64,000 nt of DNA, taken from assembly GCA_017406465.1 (NCBI GenBank), contig JAFQYM010000064.1, forward strand, positions 1 through 64,000, in the 5' to 3' direction. The notes under the pieces were generated by a model. That model made no database searches and was not told where the DNA came from. It saw only the letters and a program-made list of their open reading frames with translations. This DNA comes from Kiritimatiellia bacterium. Its GTDB lineage: Bacteria > Verrucomicrobiota > Kiritimatiellia > RFP12 > UBA1067. Each line of letters opens with the position of its first letter. Positions within the stretch are counted from its first letter, which is position 1. A program made the translations under genes and the position numbers. Shown here piece after piece: positions 8,994 to 16,933 of the stretch.

Positions 8994-11075
8994 TCAGGAC
9001 CCGGCCCGGCGCTCGAGCGTGACCGCGACGTAGCCGCGCTTTTCGCCGAACGTCAGCGTCATGCCGGAGCGCGTCGCGCGCTCGCGCATGTTGGAGATGC
9101 CGAAATGCCCCTTCTCCGGACCTGGCGCGGCGTCCGCCGAGAACGGGGCGCCGTCGTTGAGGACATCCAGCGTAAACGCGCCTGCGCCGTCGCCCTCGCT
9201 CACGACGATGACGTTCGCCGCCCCGCCGTGCCGCACGGCGTTTCCGATCGCCTCGGAAGCGATGGCAAGGAGGTCGCGCTTCACGCGGATCGGAAGATTC
9301 ACAGGGAGGCCGCGTAGGAAACTGCGCACCCTCGTCCGCCCAGGGACCGACTCGTTGCGGCAGATGCGCCGCAGAAGCGACTCCGGCGACTGAGATACGA
9401 ACTCGTCGCTCTGGAGGTCCATGATTGCATCGCGTATCTCGCGCCGCGTCGCCTCAAGGACGTTCTCCGCCATCACGAGCGCATCTGCCGCGCCAGGCGC
9501 AAGCGTGTCGCCGGCGGCCATCTTCGCGGAGTACACCCACAGCTTCGCGCCGGATATGTGCTGGGATATCGTGTCGTGCAGTTCCGCGGCGATGCGCCGC
9601 CTGTCGGCCGCTATCGCCTCCGCCCCGACGTGCGCGCGGTGACGGCGGAAGGCGACGACTGCCGCGAACGCGCCGAACGCGGCGAGGACCGAGAGCAGCG
9701 CGATCCACGCGAAGCCGAGCGCGCGCCGCACGCCCCAGCGCCAGTCGGGAACGAGCACTATGTCGCCGGCGTCCCTCGTGCGCAGATGGAAGCCCTCGAA
9801 GCTGAACAGCCTGTTCGTCGCGTTGCCGAGCGAGACACGCGCGTCAAGAACGCCGCGGACACGCACGATCGGACGGTCCTCAATCCCCCAGGGAAGCTCG
9901 GCCGCTACGGACGGCGGGAGCATCACGTCCACGTTCTGCCCGTCGACGTCAATGATGAGACGCCCGCCCGGGCCATGCTCCAGGCGCACGTCTTCGACGC
10001 GTCCCACGAGCTCGACGAGGCGGAACTGCAGGTCGTTGTCGGCCATGAACCCGCCGAGGTCGAACAGCGACCCCGGCGCGAGCGAGAGGCGGTGCACTTC
10101 CGCCGGCTCGACTTCCGCATCCGTGCGCCGCCAAAGCGCACCCACGAGCGCGCCGCACTCGTCCCGTATCGCCGGGAAGCCGACAGCCTCCACAATGTCG
10201 CCCACCGCCGGAGGCTCGCCGTCCGCGAACACCCTCGCGGACGCCTTTCCGCGCTGGACGGAAAACGCACCGTCTTCCGTGTAGATGCACGTGACCTCGC
10301 CCATGACGCGGCAGGCGTGCAGCCTGCGTCCGCGCGGGCTCCATGCGAGCAGCGCCCATGTGTCGCACTCGGGCACGGAGAACGGGTCCTCCGGCGGCGC
10401 CTTCGCCACCGAGATGGACTTCGCGTCGAGCGCCTCGATCTCCGCGCCGATGAACTCGTGGCGCGGATTGAACACGGGAACGACCACGCCGTCCACCTCC
10501 ACCTCCGCGTCGCGGAACGCCGCAGGCGAGAGGCCATCCGCGCGGACGCGCACACGGACCTCTCCGTCCGAAGTCGAAAGCCACAGGAGAAACGCCGGTT
10601 TCCCGACCGCGGTGCCGTATGCCGCCGACATGCCGACGCCGCGCACATGCACACGGCAGTTGTTGAAGTGCCCCGCCTTTATTCCAAGAACAGACCGGGG
10701 ACGCGGCGGGGGAAGGTCGGCGTGCGAAACGAACTTCACGCTCTCCACGTCTATTCCGGGCTCAAGCAGCATCGGATCCGGAGCGCCGACGACCCTCACT
10801 ATGTCGCCGGGCTCGACCATGTCGAACTTGCCGGGCTGAGGTTCCGTGAACGTCGCGAAATAGAGAGCATGCCCGTCGACATCGCCAACATCGGTGGCCA
10901 CGAACGCATTCTCCACCCAGGGTATGTTGAACGTCACCTGCACTTCAAGCTCGCACTTCCCGCATGCGGCGATCTCGTCTGCGTCCATGGCGAGGACATC
11001 CGAGATCTTCACGCGCGGAAGCGCGAAGGCCGAAGCGGCAAGCGCCGCGCACAGGACTGACAGACCGCATTTCAT
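8994..11075 (-). CDS. Sensor histidine kinase, NarL-partner (HisKA_3) type
   Basis: 693 residues. A signal-like N-terminus (AALAASAFA) is followed by a large predicted periplasmic sensor (about 20-445) with OB-fold-like stretches. One membrane segment lies at about 450-472 (FAWIALLSVLAAFGAFAAVV). The HisKA_3 phosphoacceptor motif is ELHDTISQHISG (H near 500). A C-terminal ATPase domain has an N-box (SEAIGNAVRHGG) and G-box (GHFGISNMRERA). It follows the response-regulator gene by 21 nt on the same strand, so the two form a two-component pair in one operon. The signal is unknown; a carbohydrate or envelope cue is plausible from the neighbours. Confidence 0.88.
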   Translation of the reverse strand: MKCGLSVLCAALAASAFALPRVKISDVLAMDADEIAACGKCELEVQVTFNIPWVENAFVATDVGDVDGHALYFATFTEPQPGKFDMVEPGDIVRVVGAPDPMLLEPGIDVESVKFVSHADLPPPRPRSVLGIKAGHFNNCRVHVRGVGMSAAYGTAVGKPAFLLWLSTSDGEVRVRVRADGLSPAAFRDAEVEVDGVVVPVFNPRHEFIGAEIEALDAKSISVAKAPPEDPFSVPECDTWALLAWSPRGRRLHACRVMGEVTCIYTEDGAFSVQRGKASARVFADGEPPAVGDIVEAVGFPAIRDECGALVGALWRRTDAEVEPAEVHRLSLAPGSLFDLGGFMADNDLQFRLVELVGRVEDVRLEHGPGGRLIIDVDGQNVDVMLPPSVAAELPWGIEDRPIVRVRGVLDARVSLGNATNRLFSFEGFHLRTRDAGDIVLVPDWRWGVRRALGFAWIALLSVLAAFGAFAAVVAFRRHRAHVGAEAIAADRRRIAAELHDTISQHISGAKLWVYSAKMAAGDTLAPGAADALVMAENVLEATRREIRDAIMDLQSDEFVSQSPESLLRRICRNESVPGRTRVRSFLRGLPVNLPIRVKRDLLAIASEAIGNAVRHGGAANVIVVSEGDGAGAFTLDVLNDGAPFSADAAPGPEKGHFGISNMRERATRSGMTLTFGEKRGYVAVTLERRAGS

Positions 11076-11096
11076 TTTTCGCCGAACGGACGCAAA

Positions 11097-11729
11097 CTAC
11101 ACCACACCGGCGGGACGGGCTATGCCGCGCCTGATGGCGACGGATATCGCGCCAGCGCGGTCATTTACGCCGAGCTTCTCGTAGGCATGCTTGAGGCGTA
11201 CCTTCACGCCGTCTTCGGATATCCCGACCTTTTCGGCTATGGCCTTGTTGCTGAGCCCCTGGACGAGCAGTCCAACTGCCTCGCGCTCCGTGGGCGTAAG
11301 CTCCGGCTCCTCGCTCCTCGCCTTGTAGATCGCCTTGATGTCGTCGGGGATAAAGGTTCCGCCCTCCGCGACGGTGCGCACTGCCTTGACGATGTTCTCC
11401 GGATTGCGGTCCTTTAGGACGTATCCCTTCGCGCCGGCGTTCAGCGCGGCATATACGTCTTCCTCCATTGAGCTCGTAGTGAGCATTACAACCTTTGCGG
11501 AAGGATCTGCCGCAAGCATCTCGCCGAGGGCGGCTAGGCCGTCCTTGCCCGGCATCCTGATGTCAAGCAGGGCGACATCCGCGCCCGAGCTTTTCATGAG
11601 TTCCGCCGCGCGTTCCCCATCCGACAGCTCGCCGGCTAGTTCAATGTCCTTGAAGAGTGAAAGCGCATACTTGAGGCCCATTCGCACTACCGCATGATCA
11701 TCGACAAGAAGCACCTTGATCTTCTTCAT
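11097..11729 (-). CDS. NarL/LuxR-family response regulator
   Basis: 210 residues. The ATG at 11729 is used (MKKIKVLLVDDHAVVRMG) with AAGGGG upstream; the frame is open further upstream but that stretch is not protein-like. The receiver domain has DD near residue 10, phosphoacceptor Asp in LLDIRMPG (about 55) and K in YVLKDR. The C-terminal LuxR-type helix-turn-helix includes LTPTEREAVGLLVQGLSNKAIAEKVG. The kinase gene is immediately downstream. NarL-type proteins bind TAC-containing dyads, so this regulator is a candidate for the TACAC-N4-GTGTA sites at 4407 and 8897. That link is inference. A promoter (TACAAT) lies just upstream, inside the small ORF at 11747. Confidence 0.93.
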   Translation of the reverse strand: MKKIKVLLVDDHAVVRMGLKYALSLFKDIELAGELSDGERAAELMKSSGADVALLDIRMPGKDGLAALGEMLAADPSAKVVMLTTSSMEEDVYAALNAGAKGYVLKDRNPENIVKAVRTVAEGGTFIPDDIKAIYKARSEEPELTPTEREAVGLLVQGLSNKAIAEKVGISEDGVKVRLKHAYEKLGVNDRAGAISVAIRRGIARPAGVV

Positions 11730-11746
11730 CCTTCGTCCCCTTTTTC

Positions 11747-11920
11747 TTAATTGTACCAAATCCTTATGATTTCGTAGTAGCAGGTCGCTTCGGCGGGATC
11801 GCGGGCTGTGTTCGCAACGAAGGAGACCTTCCCGCCATTCGAAACGGCAAGGTCTGCGGTGGTTGCCCAGCACAGGCCGGACGCGCATGCAATGAATAAT
11901 GCAAGCGAAAGTTCTTTCAT
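11747..11920 (-). CDS. Small secreted protein, 57 residues
   Basis: Short ORF with a good signal peptide (MKELSLALFIACASGLCWA) and a 38-residue mature part ending YYEIIRIWYN. A purine-rich AAAGAGAGAG lies about 10 nt before the ATG at 11920. It sits 18 nt downstream of the relic gene at 11939, and its 3' end overlaps the likely promoter of the response regulator. Homology is not recognised. It may be a real peptide or the start of a truncated surface-protein gene. Confidence 0.5.
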   Translation of the reverse strand: MKELSLALFIACASGLCWATTADLAVSNGGKVSFVANTARDPAEATCYYEIIRIWYN

Positions 11921-11938
11921 GGCTTTTACGCTCTCTCT

Positions 11939-12335
11939 TTAGTTTTCGGGAACGATTTCAACTCGGAAGAAGCGACAAGTGGATGTACGCGTCTCCGTCA
12001 CGACTTCCCATGTAGACAGTGCGGCGGAAAGCTCGGTCGTGCCCTTGATAACCGCCTTGAAGCCATCCGCAATCTGCGAGTCTCCAGGAGAATACGTAAC
12101 AACCGGCTCTCCGTTCACCATCGTTATGAATGCGACAAGCTTTTCTGCTGGATCCGTCGGGCTCGTACCACACACATACTCTGCCCAGTTCGGAAGCCCG
12201 TCGGAATCGGCGTCGGCATTCGCCGCCACCAGTCAACATCACTGTGTAGGTGCCTGGACCCGAAACTGTGACTGCAGAGGCCGCAAGCGATACGGCCGCC
12301 AGACCACAAGCAAGGAAAATACGCGACAGTCCCAT
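11939..12335 (-). pseudogene. Relic of a surface protein: signal peptide joined out of frame to a C-terminal tail
   Basis: The start (MGLSRIFLACGLAAVSLAA then SAVTVSGPGTYT) is nearly identical to the start of the 1421-residue protein at 16867. After about 31 codons the sequence jumps, in another frame, to ANADADSDGLPNWAEYVCG, a calcium-binding TSP3-like motif followed by a plausible beta-sandwich tail ending RFFRVEIVPEN. The body of the gene has been deleted and the frame lost. The promoter and start region belong to a 143-bp duplication. It is read as a deletion derivative of a beta-helix surface gene. Confidence 0.75.
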
Positions 12336-12386
12336 TTGACTGGTATTTTATCATAATCCACCATCTGCGACAACCAGAAGCGGAAA
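12244..12386 (-). repeat. Direct repeat A1: promoter plus signal-peptide cassette
   Basis: About 143 bp, nearly identical to 16776-16917 and in the same orientation. It includes the promoter (TTGTCG, 17 nt, TAAAAT), the start codon and the first 30 or so codons of a secreted protein. Here it is fused to a foreign tail (see the pseudogene). Confidence 0.85.
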
Positions 12387-12413
12387 CGGAAATGTAGATC
12401 GTGTCGGCAATTA

Positions 12414-12600
12414 TCAAACACGTAAAAAGAAAGCTTGTCTGTCGCTCTTTAGCGTGTTGTCGCGTTGATACGCAGTTTCTACCTCGTTGCTCCGCGTCGT
12501 GAAGTCTCCGTTTTGGAACAATCGCATTCCCGCCGTGTATTCGCCCGTGCTGTCGCGGCCCGCAAACACGCGATCCCGACTTGCATGAGGTAAATGCGAT
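12414..12600 (-). pseudogene. Possible C-terminal fragment of another surface protein
   Basis: A minus-strand frame ending at 12414 reads TGEYTAGMRLFQNGDFTTRS and then NEVETAYQRDN, which is protein-like and not a shadow of a known gene here. The frame has no credible start of its own. It lies between the relic at 11939-12335 and the stop of the 1421-residue beta-helix gene. I read it as debris of a further surface-protein gene, consistent with repeated recombination in this spot. Confidence 0.4.
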
Positions 12601-12601
12601 C

Positions 12602-15600
12602 TTAACGGAAGGACAGGGTAAACCCTCGCGCTGCGCATTCGTAGCACCCAGCGTCTACCGAGTGGCCGCAAAGCCGTGAATTCCCGACCATATCCTTCGA
12701 TTCCTTCGCCGCGCGTCTCGTCTCGCCCCAGAACGTCCAATCGCCGATATCAAGGCATGGCGAGTCGCCCACGAGCGAGAAGTCGCAGGCGGAGAGATTG
12801 GCGAATCCAGGCATGAAGCCGACGTAATTGCCAGTTTGCGTGCCGCCGGAAGGCGCGAAGACGCCGGCGATTGAATTGGCCACTGTGCCGCCCGTCTGGC
12901 CGATGTCGTTTGTCGCGCCCGAATAAAGCGTGTTTCCCCAGACGGTGTTGTTGTAGGCGGAGCCGGCTGACACATAGAGCGCACCTGCGGTGGCGGCCGA
13001 GGACTTCACGATGCGGTTGTCAAGGACGAGGCAGTTTCGCATCGTCCCACCGCGCACGGTCGCGCCGGCGCCCGTCGCAAAGGTGACGAGCGATCCGCCG
13101 CCCGACCCGTTGCCGGTATTGTTGGAGATGACGCAGTTCTCGACAAGACCATTGTCGACCAACACCGCACCACTGCTGTCGGTTTTATTTCCGCGGATGA
13201 CGGAATCGCGCAGAACCGCCGTCGCGCCATTGACGCGCACGGCGCCACCCGCGCCATCGGTGCAACCTTGAATCACAAGCCGCTCCGCCGTTCCTCCAAG
13301 CATGTAAAGTCCGCCGCCAAAGCGGTCGCCGCCAGAATGGGTGCCCGCATAGCTGTTCTCGATCGTCGTGTCGCAGACGAGCCCGCCCATTTGCCGCACC
13401 ATCCCCGCGCCATCGGCGCTTCCGACGGAGAAGATGCAGTTTGAGACCATGCCGCCGTAGAGCCATAGCCCGCCCGAATCGTCGCCGTATCTCCCTTTGA
13501 CGTTGATGAACTTCAAGTTGGCGACCTTGGCCTTGGCATTGTTCACGCACATGATTTTGTGGTAGGTGGTTTCGCCATCGAAGATCGCACCGCACGTGGC
13601 GTTCGTCCCGCAGAACAGAATCGGGAGCGCGAGGTTCACCGTAAAGTTGTCGGTGTCATGGCGGGTGTATGTTCCGTCCGCGACAAGGATGCGACCGGGC
13701 TCCAGATCCGTCGCATAAACGGCGCCGACGGCAAGCGTCCAGTCGTCCGTCGCCTTCTCCCAGGTGTCGTAGGGCCAAACGCCCGAGCCGGTCGTCGAGA
13801 CATGGACGACGGGAGACTTGATCATGATGAACGACGAACGCACAACTGGCTCGTCAAGCGTCGCACCCGTCGCATCCTCGACATCGAGCGAGACATCGTG
13901 TGCGCCAAACGAGAATGTGTGCGTGAAGGTGTTTTCGTTCGTCTCGTAGGTTGTGCCGCCGACTGTCCAGCGGTAGGTGTAGGGGGCAGTGCCGCCGGAG
14001 GCCTGCGCAGTAAACGCCACCGTCGTTTCGCCATGACCCGTCGTGACATCCGCCTCGAAGGACGCCGTCATCTGCCCGGAAAAGTCCATTTCGTAGGCGC
14101 CGATGTCATATTCAGCCATACCGCTGCCATTTCCGTCAATCGGGCGCACCGTCCCGGCGAAATCCGTTGCAACCGCCGCAATTTCCATTCCCGTGTCGAT
14201 GCAGGGCGAACCGTAGAGGAGTTCGAAACGGCCGCCAGCCGGGTTCTTGAGCTTCGCGTCGCCCGTGATGTTGCCGTCGCCGTCAACCTCCGTGCGAAAG
14301 AGGCAATAGGTCGCCGTGCCCCCGCGTTTGTAAACGTCGTTCTCCGGCGTAACGTCCGTGCCGACGAAGATGCAGTTGCGAACCGTGCCGTCGCCCATTG
14401 AGAGCTCGTCGCAGCGCGTCGCGGAGGAGGATGTGTTGCCGTAGAACGTGCAGTTCTCGACTGTGCCGCCGTAAATGGCCACGCCGCCGCCACCGCTCGA
14501 GTTGGCATCAATCTTGTATTTCGAGCCGGTATTAGTCGACTTGTTGAAGGCAATGATGCAGTTGCGAACGGTGGAGGACTTGTTACTGAGCTGCACACCG
14601 CCGCCCGCACCGCCAGAGGTGTTGTTGGTAACGACGCAGTGCGTCAAGAGCCCGGCTTCAACCGTAACTCCAGCACCACCGCAGCCGTTGCACGAGTTTC
14701 CACGGAAGACGCAATTGGAGATGACGGCCGAGGCATGGTTCATGTAGGCGCCGCCGCCGAACCCGCCGGCGTTGTTCTCGAAGATGCAGCCAGCGGCAGT
14801 CGCCGGACCGTAGATCTGAAGTCCCGCGCCACGACGGTCGGTTCCGGAGGCGTTGCAGCTGTTGGTGCCGAAGTAGCAGTCCTGAATCCATCCGCCCTCG
14901 GCCGTCACGGCGCCGTCGTAGTTGCCGTGACACGCGATGACGGTGCAGTTGGAGACGACGCCACCCGTCATATAGAGCGCCCCGCCGATGTACGGCCCGC
15001 CGTTCTGTCCGTTCCGGCATCGGTAGAACGTCAGATTGCGGACAGAGGTCTGGGGGTGGAAGAGATACATGCCCCTTGTGTTGTTTTTGCCGTCGAAAAG
15101 GGCCCGGCCCTCATCGGGGCCGACAATCGAGACCGGCTTCGCGACCATGAACCAGGGGATGTTGGAACTGTTTCGGTTCGCGCCGGTGTACTGGTAAGTC
15201 CCGGCGGCGACGTGGACGGTTCCGGCCAGTTCATCGTCGTCGTAGGTGGCGTCGATGGCGCTCTGAAGGTCGTGCGCGGCCTTCTCCCAGGTGTCGTACG
15301 GGAACTGGTCGGATCCGGTCGTGGAGACGTATGTGTCCACGGGCAGGACGTGGATTTCGAGCGTTGCCGACTCCAAGCCGACGGTCAGCGCCACGGTGTG
15401 GATGCCGGCCGTGGCGAAGGTGTGCGAGGCCGTCGCGCCGGAACCGGTCGCGCCGTCGCCGAACTCCCAGGCCGCCGCCGAGGCGTCGCCGAGGCAGTGC
15501 GCCGTGAAGGCTACGGCGAGCGGGGCCATGCCGACGACGCGGCTCGCCTCGACGAAGCAGTCGCCCGTCGCATAGAAGAGCGAAGCGTTAACTTCGTTCG

Positions 15601-16867
15601 CGCCGGAAATGTTCGGGCATTGGAATTCGCAGTCCGCAATGGTCACGGACGGATCAACGGAGACGATGGCCGAGCCGGGGATGGCGTGCAGGTTCTCGAT
15701 GACGGTCGTGCCGGTGATGGAACCTTCGGTCTTGCTGAGGGACCTGCCGCCTGAAACCTTTGCCGTGTTGTCTGCGATGACGCAGCCCGCGATTGCGCCT
15801 CCGGTCGAATAGACGCCGCCGTAGCTGCCAGTGCTGTGGTTGTCCTTGACGAGGCAGTTGAGGAGCGTCCCGCCGGTCTGGTAGACGCCGGCCGCGCGGC
15901 CAGTGTTGTTGGAGATGACGCAGTTCTCGACAATCCCATCCTTAAGATAGACGCCGCCGCCGTAGCGCGGCTTGTCGTCGTCGAAGTCGCAGACGTTCCC
16001 GTCGATGACGCAGCCGGTCGCGCGTGCCGTCGCGCCGGCCACGTAGATGCCGCCGCCATGGTTTTTCCACGCCCTGTTGCCGCGAATCACGCAGTTCGTG
16101 ATTGTTCCCCCTTCAAGATAGACGCCGGCACCTGGCGCGTTCTGATTGTTGTTGCTGCGGTTGTAGGCGATGAGGCTGTGGCGCGTCTCACCGCCCGTCA
16201 TGTGAAGCGCCGACGCGCCGTGGTTTGGTAGCGTGTTCGAAACCGTGCAGTATTCGACAAGCCCTCGCTGGAGGTAGAGGCCGAGTCCCTGTGGCGTCTG
16301 CCTGCCGTCGCAACCGAAGTTGCGCAGAGTCAGCCCCTTGAGTATGGCGAGGTCGCTATTGAGGTTGATACCCTTGCTGAGCGACTTGATGGTCGTGCCA
16401 CTTGGATTGTTGGGGCCACGGAAACAGGCAAGTTCCGCACCGTTTCTGGACATCACCTTAATCGGCTTGTCAATCACCACAAAAGCGGGAGTTGCATTCG
16501 TATGCTGGCCGTCTTCGAGGACAATGGTGTCATAGTCGGACGCCGCCGCAACGGCGGCATTGAGCGTGGGATAGTCGCCGGTGCCATCTGCCTTAACCGT
16601 TATCTCGTTTCCGAAAAGCGCGCCTATACTGCCGTCGGGGACCGTGAAGGTAATTGTCGCTTCGGCAGGGTCTGCATTCCCGATGTCGCCCGTCCAGCGG
16701 AAGAAGGCCTTTCCGGAATCAGGAACCGCCGTCAGCGTGACGGTTTCGCCAACGGCAAGCGTTCCCGCGTCAAGCGTGTAGGTGCCTGGACCCGAAACTG
16801 TGACTGCAGAGGCCGCAAGCGATACGGCCGCCAGACTACAAGCGAGAAAAATACGCGATGCTTCCAT
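12602..16867 (-). CDS. Very large secreted protein with three parallel beta-helix modules and PKD-like domains
   Basis: 1421 residues with signal peptide (LACSLAAVSLAASA). Three modules each open with a pectate-lyase-like cap: ADGTGDYPTLNAAV, then two with VSTTGS and PYDTWEKA. Each runs into many right-handed beta-helix rungs (NCVIRGN, NCVISNNTG, NCTFYGNT). PKD-like domains join them, for example AAAWEFGDGATGSG and APYTYRWTVGGTTY. It ends GCYECAARGFTLSFR, similar to the 950-residue protein. No sorting signal or catalytic residues were recognised. It is probably a surface adhesin or polysaccharide-binding protein. It starts 9 nt after a TAGAAT -10 box, so its mRNA should be leaderless. Confidence 0.82.
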   Translation of the reverse strand: MEASRIFLACSLAAVSLAASAVTVSGPGTYTLDAGTLAVGETVTLTAVPDSGKAFFRWTGDIGNADPAEATITFTVPDGSIGALFGNEITVKADGTGDYPTLNAAVAAASDYDTIVLEDGQHTNATPAFVVIDKPIKVMSRNGAELACFRGPNNPSGTTIKSLSKGINLNSDLAILKGLTLRNFGCDGRQTPQGLGLYLQRGLVEYCTVSNTLPNHGASALHMTGGETRHSLIAYNRSNNNQNAPGAGVYLEGGTITNCVIRGNRAWKNHGGGIYVAGATARATGCVIDGNVCDFDDDKPRYGGGVYLKDGIVENCVISNNTGRAAGVYQTGGTLLNCLVKDNHSTGSYGGVYSTGGAIAGCVIADNTAKVSGGRSLSKTEGSITGTTVIENLHAIPGSAIVSVDPSVTIADCEFQCPNISGANEVNASLFYATGDCFVEASRVVGMAPLAVAFTAHCLGDASAAAWEFGDGATGSGATASHTFATAGIHTVALTVGLESATLEIHVLPVDTYVSTTGSDQFPYDTWEKAAHDLQSAIDATYDDDELAGTVHVAAGTYQYTGANRNSSNIPWFMVAKPVSIVGPDEGRALFDGKNNTRGMYLFHPQTSVRNLTFYRCRNGQNGGPYIGGALYMTGGVVSNCTVIACHGNYDGAVTAEGGWIQDCYFGTNSCNASGTDRRGAGLQIYGPATAAGCIFENNAGGFGGGAYMNHASAVISNCVFRGNSCNGCGGAGVTVEAGLLTHCVVTNNTSGGAGGGVQLSNKSSTVRNCIIAFNKSTNTGSKYKIDANSSGGGGVAIYGGTVENCTFYGNTSSSATRCDELSMGDGTVRNCIFVGTDVTPENDVYKRGGTATYCLFRTEVDGDGNITGDAKLKNPAGGRFELLYGSPCIDTGMEIAAVATDFAGTVRPIDGNGSGMAEYDIGAYEMDFSGQMTASFEADVTTGHGETTVAFTAQASGGTAPYTYRWTVGGTTYETNENTFTHTFSFGAHDVSLDVEDATGATLDEPVVRSSFIMIKSPVVHVSTTGSGVWPYDTWEKATDDWTLAVGAVYATDLEPGRILVADGTYTRHDTDNFTVNLALPILFCGTNATCGAIFDGETTYHKIMCVNNAKAKVANLKFINVKGRYGDDSGGLWLYGGMVSNCIFSVGSADGAGMVRQMGGLVCDTTIENSYAGTHSGGDRFGGGLYMLGGTAERLVIQGCTDGAGGAVRVNGATAVLRDSVIRGNKTDSSGAVLVDNGLVENCVISNNTGNGSGGGSLVTFATGAGATVRGGTMRNCLVLDNRIVKSSAATAGALYVSAGSAYNNTVWGNTLYSGATNDIGQTGGTVANSIAGVFAPSGGTQTGNYVGFMPGFANLSACDFSLVGDSPCLDIGDWTFWGETRRAAKESKDMVGNSRLCGHSVDAGCYECAARGFTLSFR

Positions 16868-16917
16868 TTGACAGGTATTCTATCATAATCTACCATCTGC
16901 GACAACCAGAAGCGGAA
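16776..16917 (-). repeat. Direct repeat A2: promoter plus signal-peptide cassette
   Basis: The intact partner of 12244-12386. It spans the -35 and -10 boxes, start codon and signal-peptide codons of the 1421-residue gene, and part of the divergent promoter region of the gene at 16934. The two copies differ at only a handful of positions. Confidence 0.85.
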
Positions 16918-16933
16918 GTGGTATAATATAGCC
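16868..16933. promoter_or_regulatory. 66-bp divergent promoter region, both sides leaderless
   Basis: Minus strand: TTGTCG, 17 nt, TAGAAT (16877-16882), then 9 nt to the ATG at 16867. Plus strand: extended -10 TGGTATAAT (TATAAT at 16922-16927), then 6 nt to the ATG at 16934. Neither leader has room for a ribosome-binding site. Confidence 0.75.

Noticed and set aside
12414-12740. 108-codon ORF from 12740 as an independent gene
   Set aside because: Its first half is a shadow of the end of the 1421-residue gene; only the part below 12600 looks like protein, hence listed as a fragment.
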